DNA of 64,000 nucleotides from an uncultured Bacteroidales bacterium (GCA_902779165.1 CACZAN010000029.1:1-64000); one strand, 5' to 3'; counted from the stretch's first letter, positions 19,431 to 31,070 are shown. Numbers and translations: made by a program. Notes: generated by a model not told the origin, from the letters alone.

Positions 19431-19462
19431 CAAAGGTACGACCTTTTTCACGAAAGGACAAA
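19431..19462 (-). promoter_or_regulatory. Bacteroidetes-type promoter of sppA-korAB
   Basis: On the minus strand the -7 box tacctttg lies at 19431-19438 and a tttg -33 box at 19459-19462, with 20 bp between them. This fits the TTTG/TAnnTTTG consensus of the phylum. The leader before the sppA ATG is about 50 nt. Confidence 0.7.
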
Positions 19463-19555
19463 GAAAATGTCGAAAAAATGATATAATAGTTACGTTTTGC
19501 AACATAGACACGACTTTTTGAGACAAATGTTTATGCCTAATCATAAGATTAGCCG

Positions 19556-19563
19556 TACCTTTG
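19556..19563 (+). promoter_or_regulatory. -7 box of the xylanase-esterase gene
   Basis: The box tacctttg at 19556-19563 lies about 80 bp before the ATG. No clear TTTG -33 box is seen at the usual distance, which may mean that an activator is needed. Confidence 0.6.
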
Positions 19564-19606
19564 CACCCGATTTACATATCCTGCTAACAATTCCAATTAT
19601 TCATAA

Positions 19607-21877
<2,271 letters not shown>

Positions 21878-21909
21878 TCATCCCCCTATTTATCAGAAAA
21901 AAGCAAATT

Positions 21910-21948
21910 GCCCCGTCGCGTCGATGAAGACACGGCGGGGCTTCTTTT
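21910..21948 (+). terminator. Rho-independent terminator after the xylanase-esterase gene
   Basis: The stem gccccgtcg (21910-21918) pairs with cggcggggc (21933-21941) over 9 bp with one G-U pair. It is followed by the T-rich run ttctttt. Confidence 0.75.
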
Positions 21949-21959
21949 AACCCCAATCC

Positions 21960-21976
21960 ATCCTAATGACCGATTT
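21960..21976. repeat. Distant copy of the atcctaatgaccgattt repeat
   Basis: This 17-mer is identical to positions 571-587 in the palindrome near the left edge. Just upstream, ttaaccccaatcc resembles the start of the other arm (ttaacccaaatc). It lies between the xylanase terminator and the end of the AraC gene. Confidence 0.7.
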
Positions 21977-22041
21977 CCTCTATAAACAGTAAACGTTTTT
22001 ATTCTACTGGTGTAAAGGAAATGCTTTATATGGGTTTGGGT

Positions 22042-22944
22042 TTAAAAAGATGAGCGGTACTCCTTTGGCGTCATGCCCGTGAGCCGGCGGAAAAACTTGG
22101 CGAAAAAGGCGGGGTTGGTAAAATGGAATTCATCGGCAATCTGTGCTGCACTCTTATCAGTGTGGCGCAGTCTTATTTTGATGCGGGTGACGAGGGCGAG
22201 GTCTATCCAGTCCTTAGCGGTTGTGCCGCTGGCCTGACGTACCACGGTGCTCAGATAGTGCTGGGTGAGGCACAACCGGTCGGCATAGTAAGCCAGTTGG
22301 TGGTGCTCGTTGCAGTGCTGATTTACCAGTTGGAGGAAGCGGTCGAAGATGGTTTGTTCACGTGAGCGCGTGGCCAAGAGCCGTTTGGCCTGCTGGTGAT
22401 AGAGCTGATTATAGTGGTGCATCAGCGCTGCCACGAGGGCTGTGGCCGTAGGACGGTGGTAGTTCGTTTGGCCGACGAGGTGCCATAGACTGTCGAAGAT
22501 GTGAAGAGCCGTGGTGATGTCGGCCTCAGAGACAGACAGTTGGATGTCGCGCACCTGACCATTCAGGGCTGAAGGCATTTGGTCTTGGGAGAACGGCATG
22601 GGGAACTGTGGAAAGAGGGCAATGCCGTAGATTTCGAGCTCTGGGGAGAAACGGATGGGGCTGATGATGGTGCCAGGACTTAGATAAATGAGTGTGCCTG
22701 CGCTGATGTGGCGGTCTTGCAGATTGAAGTTCACATCACCCTCACCATGGGTGATGATGCCGAAGCGGTGGTCGTTGATGATGAAGGGCGGCGACTGCTG
22801 CATGATTAGTTGGAACACTCGTGAGTCGCCATGAACGATGGCCAGTTCACTATTGAAGATGAGGCTGTCGCGTATCTCATTGAGGTGTGAGGCAATGAGT
22901 CTCCTCAGCCGCCAGAAATCCATTAATTTCGGCTGTCGGTTCAT
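22042..22944 (-). CDS. AraC-family transcriptional regulator
   Basis: The 300-residue product has an N-terminal cupin-like sensory half and a C-terminal double helix-turn-helix. The second recognition region reads SAAQIADEFHFTNPAFFAKF, followed by FRRLTGMTPKEYR, the classical AraC ending. It is divergent from the TolC/ABC export operon with about 170 bp between starts, so it probably controls that operon. The ligand is not evident. Confidence 0.9.
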   Translation of the reverse strand: MNRQPKLMDFWRLRRLIASHLNEIRDSLIFNSELAIVHGDSRVFQLIMQQSPPFIINDHRFGIITHGEGDVNFNLQDRHISAGTLIYLSPGTIISPIRFSPELEIYGIALFPQFPMPFSQDQMPSALNGQVRDIQLSVSEADITTALHIFDSLWHLVGQTNYHRPTATALVAALMHHYNQLYHQQAKRLLATRSREQTIFDRFLQLVNQHCNEHHQLAYYADRLCLTQHYLSTVVRQASGTTAKDWIDLALVTRIKIRLRHTDKSAAQIADEFHFTNPAFFAKFFRRLTGMTPKEYRSSF

Positions 22945-22975
22945 ATTTTTATAATTTTTGGTGCTAATTTGGCGA

Positions 22976-22983
22976 CAAAGGTA
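22976..22983 (-). promoter_or_regulatory. -7 box of the AraC gene
   Basis: On the minus strand the box reads tacctttg, about 32 bp before the ATG. Confidence 0.55.
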
Positions 22984-23081
22984 ATCATTTTATTCGAATT
23001 AGAGCGCTTTTATGACGGATTTCGTACAAAAAGGACATAATTACATACCAACGGATAACAGGATATTGGGCAAAAAAGCCG

Positions 23082-23089
23082 TACCTTTG
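23082..23089 (+). promoter_or_regulatory. -7 box of the export operon
   Basis: tacctttg lies 28 bp before the first likely ATG of the TolC gene. The expected TTTG box is poorly matched, which is consistent with activation by the divergent AraC protein. Confidence 0.6.
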
Positions 23090-23116
23090 CAAAAAATATG
23101 AATAATAACAGTGAAT

Positions 23117-24391
23117 ATGAGAAAGTTTTTGTTAAGCATTGTGTTGCTTCCGATAGTAACGATGGCACAGACATTGGAAGAGTGCCAGCAGGCAGCGGAG
23201 CGCAACTACCCGCTGATCAGGCAGTATGACCTCATCAGGAAGACCACGCAGCTGACGGTGGCAAACATCCAGAAGGGGTGGTTGCCACAGGTGTCGGCAT
23301 CAGCACAGACTACATATCAAAGTGATGTGGTGTCGTGGCCCAGTGAGATGAAAACCCTGATGACCAATATGGGCATCGGCTTGAAGGGATTGAAGAAGGA
23401 TCAGTACCGTGTGGGTATTGATGTGAATCAGACCGTCTATGATGGCGGTGTCATCAGCAGTCAGAAGGCGATAGCCCGCGAGCAGGGCAAGGTGCAGGAG
23501 GCGCAGACGGAGGTTAATATATATAATGTTCGCATGCGCGTGAATGAGATGTATTTCTCACTGTTGATGCTCGGCGAACAGATCCTGCTGAATCGCGACC
23601 TGCAGGAGCTATTGGCTGGCAACGAACGGAAACTGGAGGCAATGGTGAAGGGCGGAACGGCAGCCGAGAGCGACTGGCAGAGTGTGAAGGCCGAGCGGCT
23701 GAAGGTGGTGCAGCAGGCCACCAGTCTGGAGTCGCAAAAACGGATGCTGACCACGATGCTGAGCGCATTCTGCGGGATAGAGGTGAAGAGCGTAGAGAAG
23801 CCTGTAGTACAGGCTGAAAGCGGAGTGCTGACATCTGAGAATCATCGTCCTGAACTGCGGGCACTGGATGCGCAGATCGGACTGCTCAATGCGCAGGAGA
23901 AGGCGCTGAACGCTGCGCTGATGCCTAAATTGGGTGTCTTCGCGCAGGGCTACTACGGTTATCCGGGTTTGAATATGTTTGAGGATATGATGTCGCACAA
24001 ATGGAGCCTGAACGGCCTCATCGGGGCCCGCCTCACTTGGAACATCGGTGCTCTCTATACTCGAAAGAACGACAAGGCGAAACTGCAAGTACAGCGCGAC
24101 CTGACGGAGTCGAACCGCGAGGTGTTTCTCTTCAACAACCGTATGGAACAGATTCAGCAAAACGAGGACATCGCCCGCTATAAACTGCTGATGGCTGACG
24201 ATGAGGAGATTATTGAGCTGCGCTCGGCCGTCCGCAAGGCTTCGGAGTCGAAACTCTCTCACGGTATCATCGACGTGAACGACCTGGTGCGCGAAATCAA
24301 TCAGGAGAATGCCGCCCGCGTGCAGCAGTCGATACACGAGATTGAGATGTTAAAACAAATCTATGACAATAAATTCACGATAAACAATTAA
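23117..24391 (+). CDS. TolC-family outer-membrane efflux protein
   Basis: A signal peptide (MRKFLLSIVLLPIVTMAQ) is followed by about 405 residues with two long coiled-coil halves typical of TolC/OprM proteins (TLEECQQAAERNYPLIRQYD at the start of the mature protein, the family's usual opening). It would form the outer-membrane channel of the pump encoded downstream. I prefer the ATG at 23117 over the GTG two codons upstream, since it begins a standard signal peptide. It is the first gene of a tight five-gene operon. Confidence 0.9.
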   Translation: MRKFLLSIVLLPIVTMAQTLEECQQAAERNYPLIRQYDLIRKTTQLTVANIQKGWLPQVSASAQTTYQSDVVSWPSEMKTLMTNMGIGLKGLKKDQYRVGIDVNQTVYDGGVISSQKAIAREQGKVQEAQTEVNIYNVRMRVNEMYFSLLMLGEQILLNRDLQELLAGNERKLEAMVKGGTAAESDWQSVKAERLKVVQQATSLESQKRMLTTMLSAFCGIEVKSVEKPVVQAESGVLTSENHRPELRALDAQIGLLNAQEKALNAALMPKLGVFAQGYYGYPGLNMFEDMMSHKWSLNGLIGARLTWNIGALYTRKNDKAKLQVQRDLTESNREVFLFNNRMEQIQQNEDIARYKLLMADDEEIIELRSAVRKASESKLSHGIIDVNDLVREINQENAARVQQSIHEIEMLKQIYDNKFTINN

Positions 24392-24396
24392 CAACA

Positions 24397-25287
24397 ATGA
24401 AGAAGATGATGATACTTGCAGGCGCAGCCATGATGATGGCCGCTTGCGGAAACAGCGAGAAACTATATGACGCCACTGGCACATTTGAGGCTACTGAGAC
24501 CACCGTGTTTGCCGAACAGAGCGGCGCTTTGCTGGCCTTCGATGTCAGCGAGGGCGACTCTCTGCCTATGGGGCGCGAGGTAGGACTCATAGACACCATA
24601 CAGATTTGGCTGAAGATTCTGCAGTTGGGTGCAACGAAGGAGGTGTACCAGAGTCAGAAACCCGACATGGAACGCCAGATAGCTGCTACTCGTCAGCAGT
24701 TGGCTAAGGCGCAGCAGGACGAACAGCGTTATCGCGAACTGGTGGCCGACGGGGCGGCTCCCTCGAAGATGTTCGACGACGCTTCGAGTCAGGTGAAGGT
24801 GCTGCAGCGACAGCTCGACGCACAGATCTCGTCGCTCTCGACCAACACGAGAGCATTGGATAAGCAGACGGCCGCTGCCGATGTACAGATAGACCAGTTG
24901 CGCGACATGCTGCGCAAGTGCCACATCGTGACACCCGTGAGGGGCACGGTGCTGGAAAAATATGTGGAACGTGGTGAGTTCGTCAGCATTGGAAAACCGC
25001 TGTTCAAGATAGCCGATACACAAGACATGTATCTGCGGGCCTACGTCACCTCGGCTCAGTTGCAGCACATCCAATTGGGGCAGCAGGTGAAGGTGTTCGC
25101 CGACTACGGTGATAATCTGCGGAAGGAGTACGACGGTACTATCTCGTTGATTTCCTCGCGCTCAGAGTTTACGCCCAAGACGATCCTTACCGATGATGAG
25201 CGCGCCGATCTTGTTTATGCCGTAAAGGTCGCTATCAAGAACGACGGTTTGGTCAAAATAGGTATGTATGGCGAGCTGAAGCTATGA
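24397..25287 (+). CDS. HlyD-type membrane fusion (adaptor) lipoprotein
   Basis: The lipobox MMMAACGNS gives lipid attachment near residue 16. A beta-barrel/lipoyl region (DATGTFEATETTVFAEQSGA) is split by a coiled-coil hairpin (about 85-165, rich in Gln and Lys). The second lipoyl half is VTPVRGTVLEKYVERGEFVS. This is the periplasmic adaptor joining the TolC channel to the ABC-2 pump. Its stop overlaps the start of the ATPase gene by 4 bp (ATGA), which suggests coupled translation. Confidence 0.9.
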   Translation: MKKMMILAGAAMMMAACGNSEKLYDATGTFEATETTVFAEQSGALLAFDVSEGDSLPMGREVGLIDTIQIWLKILQLGATKEVYQSQKPDMERQIAATRQQLAKAQQDEQRYRELVADGAAPSKMFDDASSQVKVLQRQLDAQISSLSTNTRALDKQTAAADVQIDQLRDMLRKCHIVTPVRGTVLEKYVERGEFVSIGKPLFKIADTQDMYLRAYVTSAQLQHIQLGQQVKVFADYGDNLRKEYDGTISLISSRSEFTPKTILTDDERADLVYAVKVAIKNDGLVKIGMYGELKL

Positions 25288-26750
25288 ACGCAATAGAAGT
25301 ACATAATATCAGTAAGTCATATGGCAAGGTAAAGGCACTCGACGACGTGTCGTTCTCTGTCGGTAAGGGTGAGGTGTTCGGGCTCATCGGACCTGACGGC
25401 GCCGGCAAGACCTCAATGTTCCGCATCCTCTGCTCGCTGCTGCTGCCAGAGACGGGCAATGCCTCGGTCGATAGCTTCGACGTGGTGAAGCAGATGCGCG
25501 AGGTACGCTGCCGTGTGGGCTACATGCCAGGTAAGTTCTCGCTCTATCAGGACCTGACTATCGAGGAGAACCTGAAGTTCTTTGCCACCCTCTTCGGCAC
25601 CACCGTCGAGGAGGGGTATGACAGTATCAAAGCCATCTATTCGCAGATAGAGCGGTTCAAGGACCGCAAGGCGGGGGCGTTATCGGGCGGCATGAAACAG
25701 AAGCTGGCATTGAGCTGTGCGCTGGTTCACAGTCCGAGTGTGCTCTTCCTGGATGAACCGACCACGGGCGTTGATCCTGTGAGCCGCAAGGAGTTATGGC
25801 AGATGCTCCTGATGCTGAAAGAGCGCGGCATCACCATCGTAGCCTCGACACCCTACCTCGATGAGGTGCGCTGCTGTGAGCGCGTGGCTTTCCTCGACCA
25901 CGGTAAGGTCAGGGGCATTGATACGCCCGAGGCCGTCCTCGACCGCTTTAGGGATATCTTCAATCCGCCAGGTGTTGAGTCTGTTGCTGTGGCACAGCAA
26001 CAAACAGAACCTGAGAACGTCATCGAGGTGCAGCACTTGGTGAAAGCCTTCGGTGCGTTCCATGCCGTCGATGACATTAGCTTCAGCGTGAAACGGGGCG
26101 AGATATTCGGTTTCCTCGGAGCCAACGGTGCTGGCAAGACCACCGCCATGCACATGCTGACAGGACTGAACCAGCCGACGAGTGGCACTGGCACCGTCGT
26201 GGGCTATGACATCCGCACCGAGCACGAGCAAATCAAGAAACACATCGGATATATGTCGCAGAAGTTCTCGCTCTACGAAGACCTTACGGTGGCAGAAAAC
26301 ATCCGCCTCTTTGCAGGCATCTATGGCATGAAGGACGATGAAATCAGGCGCAAGACCAACGATCTGTTGGAACGTCTGCAGTTCATGGAGCACAAAAACG
26401 ATCTGGTGGGCTCGCTGCCACTGGGCTGGAAACAGAAACTCGCCTTCTCCGTGTCTATTTTTCACGAGCCCGGTGTGGTGTTCCTTGACGAACCTACGGG
26501 TGGCGTCGATCCCGCCACGCGCCGTCAGTTCTGGGAACTCATCTATGATGCTGCCGCACACGGCATCACGGTCTTTGTGACCACCCACTATATGGACGAG
26601 GCTGAGTATTGCGACCGCATCTCGATAATGGTGGACGGCAGAATAAGCGCCCTTGGCACCCCCGATGAACTGAAGGAGCGTTTCCACCAACCCGATATGG
26701 ATCATGTGTTCACCTATTTGGCCAGACAGGCCACCCGTTCAAGCGATTAA
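25284..26750 (+). CDS. Tandem ABC ATPase (YbhF/RbbA-like) of an ABC-2 exporter
   Basis: Two nucleotide-binding domains lie in one chain. The first has Walker A GPDGAGKTS, signature LSGGMKQK and Walker B VLFLDEPTTGVDP. The second has GANGAGKTT, a degenerate signature LPLGWKQK and VVFLDEPTGGVDP. The LPLGW-type signature also occurs in related YbhF proteins, so it is a family trait and not damage. The protein powers the two ABC-2 permeases encoded next. Export of drugs, dyes or bile-like compounds is likely from the family, but the substrate is unknown. Confidence 0.92.
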   Translation: MNAIEVHNISKSYGKVKALDDVSFSVGKGEVFGLIGPDGAGKTSMFRILCSLLLPETGNASVDSFDVVKQMREVRCRVGYMPGKFSLYQDLTIEENLKFFATLFGTTVEEGYDSIKAIYSQIERFKDRKAGALSGGMKQKLALSCALVHSPSVLFLDEPTTGVDPVSRKELWQMLLMLKERGITIVASTPYLDEVRCCERVAFLDHGKVRGIDTPEAVLDRFRDIFNPPGVESVAVAQQQTEPENVIEVQHLVKAFGAFHAVDDISFSVKRGEIFGFLGANGAGKTTAMHMLTGLNQPTSGTGTVVGYDIRTEHEQIKKHIGYMSQKFSLYEDLTVAENIRLFAGIYGMKDDEIRRKTNDLLERLQFMEHKNDLVGSLPLGWKQKLAFSVSIFHEPGVVFLDEPTGGVDPATRRQFWELIYDAAAHGITVFVTTHYMDEAEYCDRISIMVDGRISALGTPDELKERFHQPDMDHVFTYLARQATRSSD

Positions 26751-26754
26751 GCAT

Positions 26755-27819
26755 ATGAGACAGTTTATAGCATTTGTAATAAAGGAAGCCAAACATATCC
26801 TGCGCGACAAACGTACGATGCTCATCCTGTTCGGCATGCCCGTAGTGATGATGCTGCTCTTTGGCTTTGCCATCACCACGGATGTGAAGAATGTGCGCAC
26901 GGTGGTGGTCACGTCACAGATGGACCATCTGACGCAGACGGCTGTAGAACGACTGGCCCATTCGGAGTACTTCACCATCACTCGAACCGTCGGTAAGCCG
27001 CAGGAGGCCGAGCGGCTCATACGCAGCCAAGAGGCTGATATGGCGGTGGTTTTCTCCCACGACTTTGCCAGCAAGAAGGACGGCATACAGTTGATAATCG
27101 ACGGCTCTGACCCCAACATGGCACAACAATGGATGAGTTATGCGCAGCAGACAATAGCATCAGCAAACTCTAAAAGCTCCCCTATCAACACGAAACTATT
27201 ATATAATCCTCAGATGAAGTCGGCCTACAACTTCGTGCCCGCCATCATGGGTATGCTACTGATGCTTATCTGTGCTATGATGACCTCCATCTCGATTGTC
27301 CGCGAGAAGGAAAAGGGCACCATGGAAGTGCTGCTCGTTTCGCCCGTCCGTCCGCTGATGGTCATCATCGCCAAGGCCGTGCCCTATCTGGTACTCGCCT
27401 TCGGCATCCTCATCACCATCCTCCTGATGGCCCGCTTCGTGCTGGGTGTGCCGTTGCAAGGCTCGCTGTTCTGGATTCTCGCCGTTTCCACCTTATATAT
27501 ATTATTAGCACTCTCGTTGGGACTGCTCATCTCGACTATTGCACAGACACAACTCGTCGCCCTGCTGCTTTCGGCCATGGTACTGCTCATGCCTGTGGTG
27601 ATGCTCTCTGGCATGATGTTCCCCGTGGAGTCGATGCCCACCGTGTTGCAATGGATTGCTGCTGTGATGCCGCCCCGCTACTACATTGATGCTATGCGCA
27701 AACTGATGATCATGGGCGTAGGTATTGGTGAGGTGATGAAGGAAGTGACTATCCTCGCGCTGATGACCATCATCTTCCTGGTTGTCGCCCTGAAGAAATT
27801 TAACGTAAGACTGGAGTAA
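26755..27819 (+). CDS. ABC-2 permease, first subunit (YbhS/YhhJ-like)
   Basis: The chain starts MRQFIAFVIKEAKHILRDKR, the usual opening of ABC-2 permeases, with one membrane segment near residues 25-42. A periplasmic loop of about 130 residues follows, then five further membrane segments from about residue 165. The conserved IVREKEKGTMEVLLVSPVRP helix is present. An earlier in-frame ATG at 26704 lies inside the ATPase gene and is rejected. It pairs with the next gene as a heterodimeric channel. Confidence 0.9.
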   Translation: MRQFIAFVIKEAKHILRDKRTMLILFGMPVVMMLLFGFAITTDVKNVRTVVVTSQMDHLTQTAVERLAHSEYFTITRTVGKPQEAERLIRSQEADMAVVFSHDFASKKDGIQLIIDGSDPNMAQQWMSYAQQTIASANSKSSPINTKLLYNPQMKSAYNFVPAIMGMLLMLICAMMTSISIVREKEKGTMEVLLVSPVRPLMVIIAKAVPYLVLAFGILITILLMARFVLGVPLQGSLFWILAVSTLYILLALSLGLLISTIAQTQLVALLLSAMVLLMPVVMLSGMMFPVESMPTVLQWIAAVMPPRYYIDAMRKLMIMGVGIGEVMKEVTILALMTIIFLVVALKKFNVRLE

Positions 27820-27822
27820 ACT

Positions 27823-28908
27823 ATGACACTGAAATATCTCATACAAAAGGAGTTCCTGCAGATTCGACGCAATCCGTTCCTGCCCAAGCTCATCATCATG
27901 TTCCCCATCGTCATCATGTGTGTGATGCCGTGGGTGATGCAGATGGAGGTGAAGAACATCGTCGTTGATGTGGTTGATAACGACCGCTCCACCCGTTCCC
28001 AGCAAATAGTCCACAGCATCGGGGCCAGCGACTACTTCATCTTCAACGGACAGAAACCTTCCTACCGTGAAGCGCTCTCAGAGATAGAGCATGGCAAGGC
28101 CGATGTGGTGTTAGTCATCCCGCAGGACTACGGAAAGAATCTTGAAATGGGTAAGATGCCTCAGGTGTTGATTGCCGCCAATGCCGTCAACGGCACCAAA
28201 GGTTCGATAGGTTCGGCCTATCTGGCGCAAATCATCACCCAGTCAGTTCCGTATGCTGCGATATTATCGCAGCCCTCCACCCTCCTTCTCTACAACAAAC
28301 ACCAGAATTACAAACTCTATATGATTCCCGCCCTGCTGGCAATAGTGATGATGCTGATGACAGGCTTCCTACCTACGCTAAATATCGTTGGCGAAAAGGA
28401 GACTGGCACCATCGAGCAGATCAATGTCACGCCTGTGTCAAAATGGGCCTTCATCCTCTCCAAACTCATTCCCTATTGGCTCATTGCCCTCTTTGTCATT
28501 TCTGTTTGCCTGCTGCTGGCTTGGCTCATCTACGGCATCACGCCCGCTGGTCCGCTGTGGCTTGTTTATGTGCTTGCCATGTTGCTGGCGCTGTTCTTCT
28601 CGTCGTTCGGACTCATCGTCTCCAACTATAGCGGCACGATGCAGCAGGCTGTCTTCGTCATGTGGTTCTTTGTGGTTACTATCATGCTGCTCAGCGGACT
28701 ATTCACGCCAACGCACTCCATGCCAGAATGGGCCTACCTCACCACCTATGTCAACCCCATGCACTACTTCATCGATGCCATCCGCACCGTCTTCATCCGC
28801 GGCGGCGCCTTCCGCGAGGTGGCCCACCAGCTCCTCGCCCTCCTCGGTATCGGCATCATCATGGCCGCGTGGGCCGTACAGAGCTACAAGAAAAATGGAG
28901 TACATTAA
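27823..28908 (+). CDS. ABC-2 permease, second subunit (YbhR-like)
   Basis: The 361-residue protein has the same topology as the preceding permease: a first membrane segment near 20-40, a large outer loop, and a membrane block from about 165 with the EKETGTIEQINVTPV helix. It starts 3 bp after the previous stop. Its last codons overlap the start of a broken aldo/keto reductase gene. Confidence 0.9.
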   Translation: MTLKYLIQKEFLQIRRNPFLPKLIIMFPIVIMCVMPWVMQMEVKNIVVDVVDNDRSTRSQQIVHSIGASDYFIFNGQKPSYREALSEIEHGKADVVLVIPQDYGKNLEMGKMPQVLIAANAVNGTKGSIGSAYLAQIITQSVPYAAILSQPSTLLLYNKHQNYKLYMIPALLAIVMMLMTGFLPTLNIVGEKETGTIEQINVTPVSKWAFILSKLIPYWLIALFVISVCLLLAWLIYGITPAGPLWLVYVLAMLLALFFSSFGLIVSNYSGTMQQAVFVMWFFVVTIMLLSGLFTPTHSMPEWAYLTTYVNPMHYFIDAIRTVFIRGGAFREVAHQLLALLGIGIIMAAWAVQSYKKNGVH

Positions 28909-28969
28909 ACTATCAAACGGCGTTGAGATGCCGGCTTTGGGCTACGGCGTGTTTCTTGTGAGCCTTTGA
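28895..28969 (+). pseudogene. N-terminal stub of an aldo/keto reductase gene
   Basis: An ATG at 28895 inside the end of the permease gene opens a 24-codon frame, MEYIKLSNGVEMPALGYGVF, which is the standard beginning of Bacteroidetes aldo/keto reductases. It then breaks off into VSL and a stop. Nothing of the barrel, catalytic Tyr or NADPH site follows; instead the opposite-strand anti-sigma gene begins to overlap. It appears to be the left end of a gene cut off by a deletion or rearrangement. Confidence 0.7.
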
Positions 28970-30576
28970 ATTTCATTTATCTCCTCCTTGGTTGGCACAT
29001 TCACTTCCCTCAATTTTGTCGCATCTTTCATGTGGATGACAAGAGCAGTGTCGGTGGGGTGTACTACATGGGGCACATAGCCCATATGGTTCACGCGGAT
29101 GGCGGCATCGCGGAAGGGCATCCACAGGTCGAAGTGGCCATTACTGTCGGTGGTGATGGCATCCCAGGGAGTAACGAAGCCTATACCGATGCAGGCTTCG
29201 GCCAGCGGTTCACCTTTTTCGTCGGTCACTGTGCCTTCCACATGACGGAGGTTGCTGAGCAGTTCGGGGCAGTCGACGGCGTAGAGTTTGTCAACGGAAT
29301 GCAGATGCATCCACAGTTGGCGCTGGTGCGTCGACGTCGTGGAGTAATAGGCCTCGCCCCACCACCAGGACGGTGCATCGACATCGGGCTTGAACGCGAA
29401 AGTACTCGTCTTTACTTTTGCGTAGAGCTGTTTCTGCATGCCACTTATCAAGTCATTCGACTGTCCTTCTATGACCTTTCCTCCGAAGATGAATGCCAGC
29501 CTGACGATGCTGTCGCCGTTCGTCACCACAGACGATTCGGAGCATGTGGCCGCCTGTCGGATGTCAATGACGACCTGATTGAAACACGGGTCGTCTTTAA
29601 GAATCCACACTTCGCCGTTCTCCCACCACGCATCATCATTGATGGTTAGCACCACATCGCGAATCAGGGGGACATAGATGCCGTGGCTGTCGCTGCCCAT
29701 AGGGCCGAAATACTCGTGTCGCTGTCCGTAACTGCGGCACTTTGCTGCTGTCAGACCGAAGAGACGCTCCTCAGCGGGGGTATCGTAGAGGTCGGGCGAA
29801 AAGTATTCTGGGGTGTTGTTCTTGCAGAAGCCCGTGCGATACTTATTCTGGAGGTAAGCCAAGCGGCGCGAATTGATCTGTTCCTGAGTGAGCTGACTGA
29901 CGGGCGTGAACGGCTTGGTCAGGTAATCTACAACCAGCCTGATGTCGCGGCCTTCAAACAGGGACGGGTCGTAGCGCGCTACCTGCACCTCCTTTGAGGG
30001 AAGGGATTGCATGAGGAACAGCTGGTTTCTTTCAAAGAAATAGTCGAAGACGTTGCTCATCGACCAATGAGACATACCGCTCAGATAGCGCAGGAAGTCC
30101 GAGTCTTCTTTTCCGTTGACCAAGGTCAGTACGGTGTCACGCTCCCATAAGTGAGGCAATGCCGACCGATCGGTTGTCGTTACGAAATGGAAGGGTTTGT
30201 CATCCAAGTCCAGTCCTGCAATGTGGCCTTGCAGGGGATCTTGCTTTTCAGATTCTGAGGTCTTTGCCTGGAAATCGGGTTGGAGTTGGAAATTTTCAGC
30301 ATTCCCGTCATTTGCATCTTTCTCTTCATGGACTTCCGATTTGTTTTCTTCCGCCATCGCCACGCTTCCCTCGTTTTTTCCCTTCGATCTGTTGCCAAAA
30401 AGGAAAAGTCCGGCCACGACAGCTATGGAGGCAGCAATTCCGATGCCCCATGCCCAAAGTGCAAGAGAGTGTTTTTTAGGTTGAGTCTCTTCGCCAATCA
30501 CCTCGCGCTCAAACCGTGCCCACTCTGCATCCACGTCGGGCATTCCTATCTTCTTATCGATATCTGTAGTTTCCAT
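28942..30576 (-). CDS. Membrane protein with C-terminal carboxypeptidase-regulatory domain, putative anti-sigma partner
   Basis: The 544-residue protein has a cytoplasmic N-terminus of about 38 residues (DVDAEWARFEREVIG, like FecR-type anti-sigma starts). A membrane segment follows near 39-60 (ALWAWGIGIAASIAVVAGLF), then a charged linker and a periplasmic part of about 430 residues. The end carries a carboxypeptidase-regulatory-like beta-sandwich (VEGTVTDEKGEPLAEACIGI, then DSNGHFDLW). It starts 3 bp after the ECF sigma gene, so regulation of that sigma factor is likely from position. The same fold is used as an N-terminal extension in TonB-dependent receptors. Confidence 0.75.
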   Translation of the reverse strand: METTDIDKKIGMPDVDAEWARFEREVIGEETQPKKHSLALWAWGIGIAASIAVVAGLFLFGNRSKGKNEGSVAMAEENKSEVHEEKDANDGNAENFQLQPDFQAKTSESEKQDPLQGHIAGLDLDDKPFHFVTTTDRSALPHLWERDTVLTLVNGKEDSDFLRYLSGMSHWSMSNVFDYFFERNQLFLMQSLPSKEVQVARYDPSLFEGRDIRLVVDYLTKPFTPVSQLTQEQINSRRLAYLQNKYRTGFCKNNTPEYFSPDLYDTPAEERLFGLTAAKCRSYGQRHEYFGPMGSDSHGIYVPLIRDVVLTINDDAWWENGEVWILKDDPCFNQVVIDIRQAATCSESSVVTNGDSIVRLAFIFGGKVIEGQSNDLISGMQKQLYAKVKTSTFAFKPDVDAPSWWWGEAYYSTTSTHQRQLWMHLHSVDKLYAVDCPELLSNLRHVEGTVTDEKGEPLAEACIGIGFVTPWDAITTDSNGHFDLWMPFRDAAIRVNHMGYVPHVVHPTDTALVIHMKDATKLREVNVPTKEEINEIQRLTRNTP

Positions 30577-30578
30577 TT

Positions 30579-31070
30579 TTACTTTGCAATTTTAAGGGAT
30601 TTTCTGATTTTTGCCAACGACCGCGTGATGTGCTTGTTCACCGCCGAAGCACTGATACCCAGCACGGTGGCAGTTTCCGCGTATGTCATCTCTTCATCGT
30701 AGTGCAGACTCAGCACGCGCCGGTCTTGCTCCGTCAGGTTGTTGTCAATGACTTGTTGCAGTTGCTGCAGCAGTTCCTCGTGTTCCTCGTCCTCGCTTGC
30801 GGCAATGTCTTGTTGAAGTTCTTTTTCCATCTGTCGCTGCAACTGTCTGGAACGCAACAGATGTAGGCATTGGTTACGGGTGGCAGCCAACAAGTAACCA
30901 CGAATGCTGTCATCAGCCACCCGTGGCTTGCTTCGCCAAATTTGAGCAAACACCTGATGCACCGCATCCTTGGCATCATCGGCATTCTCCACCATCGAGA
31001 AAGCCATGCGATACATGTGCGGATAGCTGTCCTTGAACAGGCGCTCAAACTCTTGTTTACTGTAATTCAT
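30579..31070 (-). CDS. ECF-type RNA polymerase sigma factor
   Basis: The 163-residue product has region 2 (RLFKDSYPHMYRMAFSMV..ADDAKDAVHQVFAQIWR) and region 4 (LTEQDRRVLSLHYDEEMTYA..ISASAVNKHITRSLAKIRK). It is the size of Bacteroidetes extracytoplasmic-function sigma factors. It is encoded immediately before the membrane protein that probably controls it. The target genes cannot be told from this window. Confidence 0.92.
   Translation of the reverse strand: MNYSKQEFERLFKDSYPHMYRMAFSMVENADDAKDAVHQVFAQIWRSKPRVADDSIRGYLLAATRNQCLHLLRSRQLQRQMEKELQQDIAASEDEEHEELLQQLQQVIDNNLTEQDRRVLSLHYDEEMTYAETATVLGISASAVNKHITRSLAKIRKSLKIAK

Noticed and set aside
26461-26750. Degenerate signature LPLGW in the second ATPase half as evidence of damage
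   Set aside because: The same replacement occurs in intact YbhF-type tandem ATPases, so it is a normal family feature.
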